Assembly (NCBI RefSeq): GCF_000011365.1 | Contig: NC_004463.1 | Coordinates: 5,876,001-5,940,000 of the forward strand | Direction: 5' to 3' | Length of the DNA: 64,000 nucleotides | Source of the DNA: Bradyrhizobium diazoefficiens USDA 110 | Lineage (GTDB): Bacteria > Pseudomonadota > Alphaproteobacteria > Rhizobiales > Xanthobacteraceae | In this document: positions 1-8,275 of the stretch, in pieces | Layout: every line of letters begins with the position of its first letter | How positions within the stretch are numbered: position 1 is the first letter of the stretch | Translations under genes and position numbers: made by a program | Notes under the pieces: model-generated | Seen by the model: the letters and a program-made list of their open reading frames with translations, nothing else | Told to the model about the DNA's origin: nothing | The model's database searches: none

Positions 1-132
1 CCGGCGCCGGTCGGCATCGGCGTCAGTGGGACCTACACGGACACGCGCGCGGAGATGACGGGAACGGCGCTCGTCGGCAAGGCCAGCCTGATTTTCGGCG
101 CTACTTTGCACAAGCTCGCCGAAGTCGACTAG
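1..132 (+). CDS. C-terminal end of an unidentified protein (partial)
   Basis: An open frame runs from the window edge to a TAG stop at 130-132 and gives 43 residues ending in KLAEVD. The piece is rich in Gly, Thr and Ala (GIGVSGTYTDTRAEMTGTAL), and I see no diagnostic motif. It converges on the histidine kinase gene, whose stop codon begins one base later, so the two genes are tail to tail with no space for a separate terminator. I do not recognise the family and offer no function. Confidence 0.5.
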   Translation, partial: PAPVGIGVSGTYTDTRAEMTGTALVGKASLIFGATLHKLAEVD

Positions 133-2820
133 CTATTCCGCAGCCTGCTCGAGCGGCGCCGTGCGCGGCAGGATGATCTGGATGCGCGTGCCCCCGCCCG
201 GCTCGGAATCGAGATCGAGCCGGCCGCCGAGCCGGTTGGTGACGATGCTGTAGACGATGTGCAGCCCGAGTCCGGTGCCGCCCTGGTCGCGCCGCGTCGT
301 GAAGAACGGATCAAAGGCGCGGCGGCGGACGTCGAGCGACATGCCGCAGCCGTTGTCGGAGAAGATGATCTCGACATTGTCCTTGCCGGACTCGCGCACC
401 TGGATGTCGATGATCCCCGGACGCCCGTCGGGAAAGGCGTGCGCCACCGAATTGAGAAACAGGTTGGTCAGCACCTGCCCGTACGGGCCGGGATAGCTGT
501 TCATGGTCAGGTTGGGCTGGCAATCGACGTTGAGCGTCAGATTGTGTTTGCGCAGGCCCGGCCGCAGGCTCATCACCACCTGCTCGGTGAGGTCGCCGAG
601 ATCGAAGCTGCGCTGGTCCGAATAGTTGCGGTCGGCCGCGACCTGCTTGAACGACTGGATCAGCTCGGCGGCGCGGTTGAGATTGGAGACCAGCTGCGAG
701 GATGCGTCGCGGCTGGTGTTGAGGAACTCGTTGAGCGTCGAGCGGCGGAGCTCGCCGCGCTCGACCTCGGACGTGAACATCGCGGTCTTGCGCTCCAGCG
801 CGGAGGCGACCGTCAGGCTGATGCCGACGGGATTGTTGACCTCGTGAGCGACGCCGGCGACCAGCCGTCCGAGCGCGGCGAGCTTCTCCGCCTCGATCAG
901 CGAGGCCTGGGTCTCGCGCAGATTGCGCAGCGCGGTCTCCGCCGATTCCTTGGCTTTGCGCATCTCCTGCTCGCCGCGCTTGCGCTCGCCGATGTCGAGC
1001 GCCACCGTGACGATCCGCTCGATCTCGCCCTCGGCATCGAGCAGCGGCAGCTTGTTGACAAGCCATTGGCGCATGTTGCCGGAGGCGTCCTTGTACTCCT
1101 CCTCGTAGAAGCCGAGCCCCTTACGGAGCCTCAGCACGCGCTTGTCGTTCTCGTCAGTCTTGGCCGCGCCGTAGCGCGACATCAGGTCCGCGGTGGTGCG
1201 GCCGAGCGCATCGCCAGGCTCGATGCCGAAGATGCCGGCCATGTAGCGGTTCATCAGCACATAGCGCAGGTCGCGGTCCTTGACGTTGATGACCGCGGGC
1301 ACGGTATCGATGACCTGCTGGAGCAGGCGCCGGCCCTCGGCGATGGCGTCTTCCGCCCGCTTCTGGTCGGTGATGTCGCGCAGCGTGCCCTCGTAGCGGA
1401 TGATCTTGCCCTGCTCGTCCCGCACGCCGGTCGCACTGTCGGAAAGCCAGAGGATGTCGCCGCTGCGCTGGCGCACCTGGTACTCGAACTCGCGCACCAT
1501 GCCGTCGCGATGCATCAGCCGCTGATACTCGACGCGCGCCTCGGGGTGGACGTAGATCGTATGGGCGATGTCGTTGATGCTGTCGATGAGGTGCTGCGGG
1601 CTATCATAGCCCATCATCCGCGCCAGCGCCGGATTGGCGTTGAGGAGGTCGCCGGCCGGCGTCGTCACATAGATGCCGTCGACCGAGCCCTCGAACAGTT
1701 TCCGGTAGCTCTCTTCGGCGAGGCGCTGCTCGGTGAGCGCGCGCACCGCCGCCTCGCGCGCGGTGTCGGCTTCTTCCAGCGCGCGGCGGAACACTTCGGC
1801 GGCGCGTGCGATGTCGCCGATCTCGTTGTCGACGTCGGCGGACGGGATCGAAGTGTCTTTCTGGCCGGCCGCGAGCGCGCGAATCGATCGTGCGATCTGG
1901 GCCAGCGGACGTACCGTCCGCCGCACCACGAAGCCGGCCGCGAGGATGCCGATCAGCACGCCGATGCTGCCGAGCACGATGCTCTGCCACCGCGCCTCCG
2001 TGAGCGTGCGGGCAAAATCGCGCGACAGCACATGGCCGCGCCTTGCGCTGACCTCGCGCAGCAATTCGGTGACGCGGCCGATCAGCCGGCCCTCGGTGCC
2101 CAGCACCTCGCGGTCGATGTCGGCGATCTGCCGCTCCCGGACGGCGACCGCCATGATCGCCTCGGCGTAATCATTCACGGCCGTCCGGAGCTTTGCGTCG
2201 GCGATGTCCATCGTCCGCATGTTCTGCGCGGCCTGCTCGGCCGCGGAGGGATTACGCGCGAGCAGCCCGAGCGCGATCCGGCTCTGCGCCTCGGATAGGC
2301 GCGAGGCGAGCTCGCGGTCCGCGGTGCCGGAGACCGCCGCGTCGAACTGGTCGCGCAGCGGCGGCAGGCCGGCAAGCAGCTGGGCGCGGCGGTCGATCAG
2401 GGTGGAGATCCGCTCGAGGCCGTTGCGATAGGTCGCAAGGCGCTCGGTGACCCCGTCGATCATGTCCTGCTGCTCGGGCGCGAGCTCGATACGGGTCTTC
2501 TTCAGGATGTCGCTGAGCGTCGAGGCCGCCTCGCCCACCTGCTTGAACTGGATGCCGGCGCCGGGGTCGGTGACGAAGTCGCGCGCAGCAAGGCGCAATT
2601 CGTTCATGCGGCGGTCGATGTCCTCGGCAAGGTCGCCGACGCTCTGGAGCCGCTGCAATTCGGCGAAGGTCGTGTCGATGTGCCGGATCGCGATCACGCT
2701 CGCCGTCGAGGTGACGATGATCACCGCCAGCACCAGGATGAAGCTTCCGAACGTAAGCTGGCCGATGGACAGCGAGAAGATTCGCTTTTTCTCGGGGGGC
2801 GGCGTCAAGTCGGCGGACAT
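133..2820 (-). CDS. membrane-bound PAS-domain sensor histidine kinase
   Basis: This is an 895-residue hybrid of sensing and kinase domains. A short basic cytoplasmic tail is followed by a membrane segment near residues 20-45. A mainly helical periplasmic region runs to a second membrane segment near 278-297, then a HAMP linker (about 298-350) and two PAS domains (about 373-490 and 500-625). The HisKA domain has the phospho-acceptor His in AGVAHEVNN near 658. The ATPase domain shows DNGCGM near 823 and the G box GGTGLGL. The HEVNNP form of the H box is typical of the HPK4 group. It presumably autophosphorylates and passes phosphate to a response regulator, but none is encoded nearby, so the signal and the output are unknown. 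Confidence 0.93.
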   Translation of the reverse strand: MSADLTPPPEKKRIFSLSIGQLTFGSFILVLAVIIVTSTASVIAIRHIDTTFAELQRLQSVGDLAEDIDRRMNELRLAARDFVTDPGAGIQFKQVGEAASTLSDILKKTRIELAPEQQDMIDGVTERLATYRNGLERISTLIDRRAQLLAGLPPLRDQFDAAVSGTADRELASRLSEAQSRIALGLLARNPSAAEQAAQNMRTMDIADAKLRTAVNDYAEAIMAVAVRERQIADIDREVLGTEGRLIGRVTELLREVSARRGHVLSRDFARTLTEARWQSIVLGSIGVLIGILAAGFVVRRTVRPLAQIARSIRALAAGQKDTSIPSADVDNEIGDIARAAEVFRRALEEADTAREAAVRALTEQRLAEESYRKLFEGSVDGIYVTTPAGDLLNANPALARMMGYDSPQHLIDSINDIAHTIYVHPEARVEYQRLMHRDGMVREFEYQVRQRSGDILWLSDSATGVRDEQGKIIRYEGTLRDITDQKRAEDAIAEGRRLLQQVIDTVPAVINVKDRDLRYVLMNRYMAGIFGIEPGDALGRTTADLMSRYGAAKTDENDKRVLRLRKGLGFYEEEYKDASGNMRQWLVNKLPLLDAEGEIERIVTVALDIGERKRGEQEMRKAKESAETALRNLRETQASLIEAEKLAALGRLVAGVAHEVNNPVGISLTVASALERKTAMFTSEVERGELRRSTLNEFLNTSRDASSQLVSNLNRAAELIQSFKQVAADRNYSDQRSFDLGDLTEQVVMSLRPGLRKHNLTLNVDCQPNLTMNSYPGPYGQVLTNLFLNSVAHAFPDGRPGIIDIQVRESGKDNVEIIFSDNGCGMSLDVRRRAFDPFFTTRRDQGGTGLGLHIVYSIVTNRLGGRLDLDSEPGGGTRIQIILPRTAPLEQAAE

Positions 2821-2945
2821 TGGTGCGTTGAGGGACCGGGCTGTTGGAAGCCCAATATACGACGTATTGCACGCCCGGGGGAACCTGCCTCCCGCCTCGG
2901 AATATCCTTAATATCGTGGTTCTCGGCCCGTCCTCCTCGCCGGCT

Positions 2946-3860
2946 TTATGACGTTTTGACGCTCGCCTGCCGCCAGGCCGGGATCGTCATGGCGGCAACG
3001 CCGAGGACGACGCAGGCCAGCCCGATCCAGGCGGTCCGGCTCAGGGTTTCGCCGAGGAAGGCGACACTGATGGCGACCCCGATCGGCACGCGCAGATAAG
3101 CCTGCGCGGTGATCCCGACCGAGCCCAGGGTCTGGATCAGGCGGAAATAGATCGCGAACGCCGCCGCGGTCGAGAACACCGCGAGCGCGAGCAGCGCCAG
3201 CACGGAACTCAGCGACGGCGATAGCGTCCAGGGCTGCTCGACAACCAGCGAGGCCGGGATCAGGACGGCCGCGCCCGCCAGCAGCGAGCCGGCGGCGGGC
3301 GCCATCGGGTCGAGGCCCATGAAGCTGCGGCCGAAGATCGCCGCGCAGGCGTAGCAGATGGTGGCAGCGACGATCGCGGCCTCCGCAATGATGCCGCTGC
3401 CGATGTCGTGGACGGTATCGACGCCGACAATCAGGAGGATGCCGGCCATGCCGGCGACCACGCCGAACAGCTTTCGCGGTGTCGTCGCCTCGTGGCGGGT
3501 CACGACCGCCGTAAGCAGGAAGGTGAAGATCGGCCCGGCCGAGTTGAGGATGGTGGCGAGCGCGGCATCGACATGGCGTTCGCCCCAAGCGATCAGCGTC
3601 CAGGGGATGACGCTATTGAGCACGGCCTGGAACGCGAAGCGCTGCCAGGTCGCGGCATCCGTCGGCATTTTGATGCCGCGCGCCCGCATGACGATGAGTA
3701 GCAGCAGGCCGGCGATCGCGGTGCGCGCCGCGATCAGCGTGATCGGCGGAATGGTGGCGACGCCGAGCTTGATGAAGGTGTAGGAGCCGCCCCACAGCGT
3801 TGCGAGCGCGACGAGCAGCGCCAGCTCGACGGCGATGTTGGTGTCCTGCCGGTTGTCCAT
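2946..3860 (-). CDS. EamA/DMT-family inner-membrane transporter
   Basis: This 304-residue protein is almost entirely hydrophobic, with about ten predicted membrane helices in two homologous halves, the usual drug/metabolite transporter layout. Family features visible include the early stretch LWGGSYTFIK and, in the second half, a repeat of the same fold ending FLGETLSR. Such proteins usually export amino acids, metabolites or toxic compounds; the substrate cannot be read from sequence. It lies alone between the kinase gene and the NUDIX pair, with no obvious operon partner. Confidence 0.9.
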   Translation of the reverse strand: MDNRQDTNIAVELALLVALATLWGGSYTFIKLGVATIPPITLIAARTAIAGLLLLIVMRARGIKMPTDAATWQRFAFQAVLNSVIPWTLIAWGERHVDAALATILNSAGPIFTFLLTAVVTRHEATTPRKLFGVVAGMAGILLIVGVDTVHDIGSGIIAEAAIVAATICYACAAIFGRSFMGLDPMAPAAGSLLAGAAVLIPASLVVEQPWTLSPSLSSVLALLALAVFSTAAAFAIYFRLIQTLGSVGITAQAYLRVPIGVAISVAFLGETLSRTAWIGLACVVLGVAAMTIPAWRQASVKTS

Positions 3861-3939
3861 TGTGCGCTCCGTCCATTCCGCGATGGACGGAACCTAGCGC
3901 GCCCGCAAGCGCCAATACTTCGCTGCGTGTCGAAGTGTA

Positions 3940-4737
3940 TCAGCCGACCGCGCCGACCTCGAACACCTCGCCGTCATAGCCGGCCTCGCGGGGGATGCGG
4001 AGCTGGCGGCCGGTCTCGGTCTTGGTCATGACCGGCATCACCGTGACGATGGACATGCCGCGGGCGTGCTCCAGCGCGGCATCCACGCTGCCCTGCTTGG
4101 CAAGCCGGATCAGGTTGCGCGTGGTCGGGAACGGCAGCTTGAAGCGGCCGCTCTCCCCGCCCTCCACCGCCTCGCGCGGCGACACCCAGATCGAGTCAGT
4201 CGACTCGCGGCCGTCATGCGCGCCGAGTTGGTCCGGGGGCGCTGCGGCCAGGAAGAACCAGGTGTCGAACCGCTTCGGCATGCCCTCGGGCGTGATCCAA
4301 TGGGCGTAGGGCACGAGCGTGTCGAGCGCGAGCTGGAGGCCGTTGTCGGCAAGGATGCTGAGGAAGCTGATCTTGTGCTCGTTGAGCGCGACGCGATGCT
4401 TGTCGGCGAGTTCGCCGGCACGCCTGGCATCGATCGGCGTGCCCGAGTCCCTCGACCGCGCCAGCAGGATGCCGCTCTCTTCAAAGGTTTCGCGGATCGC
4501 GGCAATACGAAAACCGCGGTCCGCTTCACTCAGGCCCTCGCCGCCCGAATACAAGTCGGCGCGGGCGACGATCTCGTTGTCGCCGGCATCGACGCTGCCG
4601 CCCGGAAACACCAGCGCGCCCGAGTTGAACTCGATCTGATGATGGCGGACCATCATGAAGACCTCGATTTCCCTTGCTGCGCCATCGCGCAGCAGAAGGA
4701 TCGTCGACGCCGGGCGTGATGCTGATGTCTCGGCCAT
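3940..4737 (-). CDS. NUDIX hydrolase with NUDT19-like long insertion
   Basis: This 265-residue protein has a NUDIX box split by an insertion: FPGGSVD near residue 45 supplies the leading Gly, and the catalytic helix RETFEESG comes about 35 residues later, as in NUDT19/RP2-type enzymes. Members hydrolyse nucleoside diphosphates linked to another group, often coenzyme A derivatives. It starts only 4 bases after the stop of the DapA-family gene, with the pairing sequence inside that gene's end, so the two are probably cotranscribed and coupled. Substrate is unknown; a CoA derivative is inferred from the NUDT19 resemblance only. Confidence 0.85.
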   Translation of the reverse strand: MAETSASRPASTILLLRDGAAREIEVFMMVRHHQIEFNSGALVFPGGSVDAGDNEIVARADLYSGGEGLSEADRGFRIAAIRETFEESGILLARSRDSGTPIDARRAGELADKHRVALNEHKISFLSILADNGLQLALDTLVPYAHWITPEGMPKRFDTWFFLAAAPPDQLGAHDGRESTDSIWVSPREAVEGGESGRFKLPFPTTRNLIRLAKQGSVDAALEHARGMSIVTVMPVMTKTETGRQLRIPREAGYDGEVFEVGAVG

Positions 4738-4741
4738 TTAC

Positions 4742-5695
4742 CTAACCTGCGGCGCTGGATTGCGGGCCAAGATTGGCGCGCTTGTCGACGCGGGCAACGC
4801 GCGACAGCAGATACTCGACCTCGGCCTTCGCCGTCGCCGTGATGGTGGCGCCCGGCTTGCGCTGCGCGCTGGAGGCGATGATACCGCGCTTCTGCAGCAC
4901 GTATTTGCGCACAGCAAGGCCGGCCCCCGGCTGCTGCTCGTAACGGATCAGCGGCAGATGCGCGTCGAACAGATCATGCGCCGCATCGCGCTTGCCGGCC
5001 TTGGAGAGGTTCACGACGTCGATCAGAAGCTCGGGGAAGGCATAGCCGGTCATGGCGCCGTCGGCGCCGCGCTCCATCTCGAAATCCAGGAACGTGCCGC
5101 CATTGCCGCAGAGGATCGAGAGCGGGCGAAGCGAGCCGTCTTTCTGGAAGTTGCGCAGCGTCGTGATCTTCTCGAGGCCCGGCCAGTCCTCGTGCTTGAG
5201 CATCACGCAGTTCGGATTGTCCATGACGATCTTGCGGATCACCGCCGGCGTGAACACCACCTGCAAGGTCAGGGGATAGTCCTGGAGCACCCAGGGCACG
5301 TCGGGGCCGATGGCTTCCGCCGCCTGCTTGAAATAGCCGACGATCTGGTCGTCGGTGCGAAGCGAGGGCGGCGGCGCGATCATCACGCCGGCCGCGCCCG
5401 CGTCCATCGAGGCCTTCGCCAGCGAACGCATGGTGGCAAAGCCCGGCGCGGAGACGCCGACGATCACCTGCATCTTCTTGGCGCGTTTGACGAAGCGAAC
5501 CGCGACCTGCTCGGCCTCGGCGGCATCGAGCTTCGGCGCCTCACCGAGGATGCCCAGCACCGTGACGCCATCGCAGCCGACCTCCTCGTAGAAATCGGTC
5601 AGGCGGTCGATCGAGCGCTCGTCGATCCGGCCGTCGTCGTGGAACGGCGTCGGCGCGATTGCGAAGGTGCCCTTGGCGTCGGCGGTCAGTTTCAT
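4742..5695 (-). CDS. dihydrodipicolinate synthase (DapA) family aldolase
   Basis: This 317-residue (beta/alpha)8 barrel belongs to the DapA/N-acetylneuraminate lyase family. The Schiff-base lysine is Lys167 (CVMLKHED) and the catalytic tyrosine is Tyr140 (WVLQDYPL). The usual GTTGE pyruvate-binding signature near residue 45 is replaced by LGILGEAP, so this is probably a paralogue acting on a different 2-oxo acid rather than the lysine-pathway enzyme. It is upstream of, and probably coupled to, the NUDIX gene. The reaction performed is not determined. Confidence 0.85.
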   Translation of the reverse strand: MKLTADAKGTFAIAPTPFHDDGRIDERSIDRLTDFYEEVGCDGVTVLGILGEAPKLDAAEAEQVAVRFVKRAKKMQVIVGVSAPGFATMRSLAKASMDAGAAGVMIAPPPSLRTDDQIVGYFKQAAEAIGPDVPWVLQDYPLTLQVVFTPAVIRKIVMDNPNCVMLKHEDWPGLEKITTLRNFQKDGSLRPLSILCGNGGTFLDFEMERGADGAMTGYAFPELLIDVVNLSKAGKRDAAHDLFDAHLPLIRYEQQPGAGLAVRKYVLQKRGIIASSAQRKPGATITATAKAEVEYLLSRVARVDKRANLGPQSSAAG

Positions 5696-5712
5696 CAGTC
5701 TCTCTCTTTCTC

Positions 5713-5791
5713 CGTCATTCCGGGGCGCGCGCAGCGCGAACCCGGAATCTCGAGGTTCCGGGTTCGGCTCTTCGAGCCGCCCCGGAACGAC
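5713..5791. repeat. CGTCATTCCGGGG palindromic intergenic repeat, copy 1
   Basis: This 79-base element starts CGTCATTCCGGGGC and ends GCCCCGGAACGAC. An inner hairpin is built from CCCGGAATCTCGAGGTTCCGGG and can nest inside the outer stem. Similar elements lie at 6703-6795, 20281-20362 and 46311-46415. It separates the DapA-family gene from the SDR gene. Confidence 0.85.
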
Positions 5792-5799
5792 AACAACGG

Positions 5800-6678
5800 C
5801 TAAAACCGCCGCGCCCCCATCTTGATCTGCTCCTCGGAGAAGAAGATCTCCTTGGCATGATCGACGATGTCCTGAGCATTCCAGCCCGAGTGCGGCGGTT
5901 TCCAGCCTTCCATTTCCATCATCCGCATTTCGCGCACGCCGCGGGGCCCGGACACGCCCAGCACCTTGCCGGTCTGGTCGCCCGACAAGTCGCTGACCAT
6001 GTATAGCACGGCCGGCGCGATGCCGTCCGGCCCGAGCGCCGCCGAGGGGTTCTCCTTATAGCGGGGCAGGTCTGCGGTCATGCGGGTCAGGGCGCCCGGG
6101 GCCAGCGTCCAGATCCGGATGTTGTACTTGCGGCCCTCGATCGCGAGCACGTTGGACAGGCCCCAGATGCCGCCCTTGGCCGCGCCGTAATTGGTCTGCC
6201 CGAAATTGCCGATCAGCCCTGATGTCGAGGAGGTGTTGACGATGACGCCGCCGCCGTTTTCCCGCATCCAGCGAAACACCGGCATGGTGCAACAAAAGGT
6301 ACCCTTCAGGTGCACCTTGATGACCTTGTCCCAGTCGGCCTCGGACGCCTTGGCGAAGGTCTGGTCGCGCAAGATGCCGGCATTGTTGACGAGGATGTCG
6401 GCGCGGCCGAAATGCTTGATGGCGTCGTCGAACACCGACTGGCCGCCCTCCATGGTGGAGATGTCGGCGCCGTTGGCGACCGCCTTGCCGCCTTCCGCCT
6501 TGATCGCGTCCACCACAAGCTGCGCCATCGACTTGTCGGCGCCGGAGCCGTCGCGGGGGCCGCCGAGGTCGTTGACGACGACGGATGCCCCTTCCCGCGC
6601 GAACAGTTTCGCGTAGGCCTCACCGAGCCCGCCGCCCGCACCGGTGATCAGCGCGACCTTGCCGTCGAGTAGTCCCAT
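5800..6678 (-). CDS. short-chain dehydrogenase, MFE-2 hydroxyacyl-CoA dehydrogenase-like
   Basis: This 292-residue SDR has the cofactor motif GAGGGLGE near residue 12 and the catalytic Tyr/Lys in NYGAAKGG. The stretch VNDLGGPRDGSG is characteristic of the dehydrogenase part of peroxisomal-type multifunctional enzyme 2, which oxidises 3-hydroxyacyl-CoA with NAD. I chose ATG at 6678 over an earlier in-frame start at 6708, because AGGGAGAA lies just upstream and the protein then begins MGLLDGK. The neighbouring MaoC gene would supply the matching hydratase, so the pair mirrors MFE-2 as two proteins. Confidence 0.88.
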   Translation of the reverse strand: MGLLDGKVALITGAGGGLGEAYAKLFAREGASVVVNDLGGPRDGSGADKSMAQLVVDAIKAEGGKAVANGADISTMEGGQSVFDDAIKHFGRADILVNNAGILRDQTFAKASEADWDKVIKVHLKGTFCCTMPVFRWMRENGGGVIVNTSSTSGLIGNFGQTNYGAAKGGIWGLSNVLAIEGRKYNIRIWTLAPGALTRMTADLPRYKENPSAALGPDGIAPAVLYMVSDLSGDQTGKVLGVSGPRGVREMRMMEMEGWKPPHSGWNAQDIVDHAKEIFFSEEQIKMGARRF

Positions 6679-6702
6679 GGTGGCTTCTCCCTGTTTTATT
6701 AT

Positions 6703-6795
6703 CGTCATTCCGGGGCAGCGCGCAGCGCTAAACCCGGAATCCGGAGGTTGTAGCTCGAGATTCCGGGTTCGCGCTTCGCGCGCCCCGGAATGACG
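6703..6795. repeat. CGTCATTCCGGGG palindromic intergenic repeat, copy 2
   Basis: This 93-base element has ends CGTCATTCCGGGGC and GCCCCGGAATGACG, complementary over 14 bases with small interruptions. It lies between maoC and the SDR gene of what otherwise looks like one transcription unit. Confidence 0.85.
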
Positions 6796-6802
6796 GAGGC
6801 AG

Positions 6803-7663
6803 CTAACCCAGCACCGTCTTGCCGTTCTTGATCACGGTGACGCCGCGTGACTTCACCTTGGCTTCGAACGAGATCGTGTTGCCGTCCTTCCAGAGGTCCA
6901 TGGTCACGGTCTCGCCGGGATAGACCGGGGATGAGAACCGCGCGACGTGCTGGCGGAAGGCGGAGGCGTCGTAATCGGCATAAGTCTGGAGCACGCCGCG
7001 GCAGGTGATGCCGTAGGTGCACATGCCGTGCAGGATCGGGCGCGGGAAGCCGGCCTTCTTCGCAAACTCAGGATCTGAATGCAGCGGGTTGCGGTCGCCG
7101 CAGAGCCGATAGACCAGCGCCTGGTCGGGACGCGTGACGATGTCGATCGTCTTGTCGGGCGCGCGCGCCGGGATCTTGTGCGGATCGGGCTGGGTCAGGT
7201 TCGGCCCGCCAAAGCCGCCGTCGCCGCGAGCGAAGCGCGAAGCGACCAGCGTCGCCAGCTTCTCGCCCTTCTCGTTCTTCAGCACCGTCTGGTGGCTGAT
7301 GACGACGCCCTTGTCCTTGCCCTTGTCGTAGACCTCGAGCACCGAGGAGTCGGCGGTGATGTGCGCGGCCACCGGCAGCGGCTGGTGAAAGGTGATGTCG
7401 CGCTCGCCATCGACCACCATCACGCGGTTGAGGTTCATCTCGCCCGGTCCCGAGCCCCACGCCGCGACGGAAGCAAAGGTCGGCACCACCTTCAGCGGCC
7501 GCGGCGTGAACGTGCCCTCGTTGACGAAGGCGAGCTCGTTCTCGTCCATCGGATCGGCACCGAGCCCGATGCCGCAGGCGTAGAGCATCACCTCGCGGTC
7601 GGTGTAGGCGTATTTCTGACCGATGTTTTTCAGGCCTTTGAGTTCTTCGTATCTGGCGGACAT
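6803..7663 (-). CDS. MaoC-family (R)-specific enoyl-CoA hydratase
   Basis: This 286-residue double hot-dog protein resembles the hydratase-2 part of MFE-2. The N-terminal half is the degenerate hot-dog, and the second half holds the catalytic motif: YRLCGDRNPLHSDPEFA supplies the Asp and His that hydrate trans-2-enoyl-CoA to (R)-3-hydroxyacyl-CoA. The start at 7663 is favoured by GGGAGGAAA seven bases upstream; longer in-frame extensions run into an intergenic repeat and look noncoding. The adjacent SDR and thiolase genes suggest consecutive steps of a beta-oxidation-like route. Confidence 0.9.
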   Translation of the reverse strand: MSARYEELKGLKNIGQKYAYTDREVMLYACGIGLGADPMDENELAFVNEGTFTPRPLKVVPTFASVAAWGSGPGEMNLNRVMVVDGERDITFHQPLPVAAHITADSSVLEVYDKGKDKGVVISHQTVLKNEKGEKLATLVASRFARGDGGFGGPNLTQPDPHKIPARAPDKTIDIVTRPDQALVYRLCGDRNPLHSDPEFAKKAGFPRPILHGMCTYGITCRGVLQTYADYDASAFRQHVARFSSPVYPGETVTMDLWKDGNTISFEAKVKSRGVTVIKNGKTVLG

Positions 7664-7710
7664 TTTTTGGTTTCCTCCCGGCATTCTTAGCGAGCAGCGG
7701 CGCTCGTTAA

Positions 7711-7860
7711 TGTGCCCTCTCCCCTTGTGGGAGAGGGCCACGAGAACCGTGCGGCAAACTCGTTTGGGTGAGGGGTTAGCTCCGCATCGAAAGTCTTTCC
7801 GCGGAGCGATACCCCTCATCCGGCGCTTCGCGCCACCTTCCCCCACAAGGGGGGAAGGAA
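7711..7860. repeat. CTCTCCCCTTGTGGGAGAGG intergenic repeat
   Basis: This element of about 150 bases has a left hairpin CCCTCTCCCCTTGTGGGAGAG, a middle GGGTGAGGGG/ACCCCTCATC pairing and a right hairpin CCTTCCCCCACAAGGGGGG. It fills most of the gap between the DUF35 gene and maoC. I saw one copy in this window. Confidence 0.7.
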
Positions 7861-7885
7861 GAATTCGTAGGATGGGTAGAGCGCA

Positions 7886-8275
7886 TCAGGCCGGCGTGAA
7901 GAACGGCAGCGGTGCGCCGTCGGTCGGCTTGAACACCACTCTCACCTTCTGGCCGATCTTCAGCTTTTCGAGATCGCAATCGACGAAATTGGTCTGCACC
8001 GAGGGGCCTTCCTTCAGCGTGACGTAGCCGATGGCGTAAGGGCCGGTCGGCGACTTCCGCATCAAGCTCCAAGTGTAGATCGTGCCCTCGCCCGAAGCCT
8101 CCTCCCACACCGTCTTGTCAGAGTAGCAGAACGGGCAGATCGAGCGCGGGAAGTAGTGCGCTTCGCCGCACGCGGTGCAGCGCTTGATCATGAACTTGCC
8201 CTGCTTGGCTGCGTCCCAGAACGCGGCGGTCTCGGGGTTCGTCACCGGGGCCGGATACTTTTTCGCTTCACTCAT
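7886..8275 (-). CDS. DUF35 zinc-ribbon/OB-fold protein, thiolase partner
   Basis: This 129-residue protein has a rubredoxin-like zinc ribbon with Cys33, Cys36, Cys47 and Cys50, followed by an OB-fold, the standard DUF35 arrangement. DUF35 proteins bind acyl-CoA and form complexes with thiolase-like proteins such as Ltp2 in steroid side-chain cleavage. Its ATG shares one base with the TAA of the thiolase gene (TAATG), so the two should be translationally coupled and made in equal amounts. This strongly implies a complex with that thiolase. Confidence 0.92.
   Translation of the reverse strand: MSEAKKYPAPVTNPETAAFWDAAKQGKFMIKRCTACGEAHYFPRSICPFCYSDKTVWEEASGEGTIYTWSLMRKSPTGPYAIGYVTLKEGPSVQTNFVDCDLEKLKIGQKVRVVFKPTDGAPLPFFTPA

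Noticed and set aside
259..2298. Long open frame on the plus strand opposite the histidine kinase
   Set aside because: It mirrors a kinase with clear HAMP, PAS and ATPase domains; high GC leaves antisense frames open, and its sequence has no family character.
7664..7846. 61-codon N-terminal extension of MaoC
   Set aside because: It lies in a palindromic repeat and lacks domain character; GGGAGGAAA marks ATG 7663.
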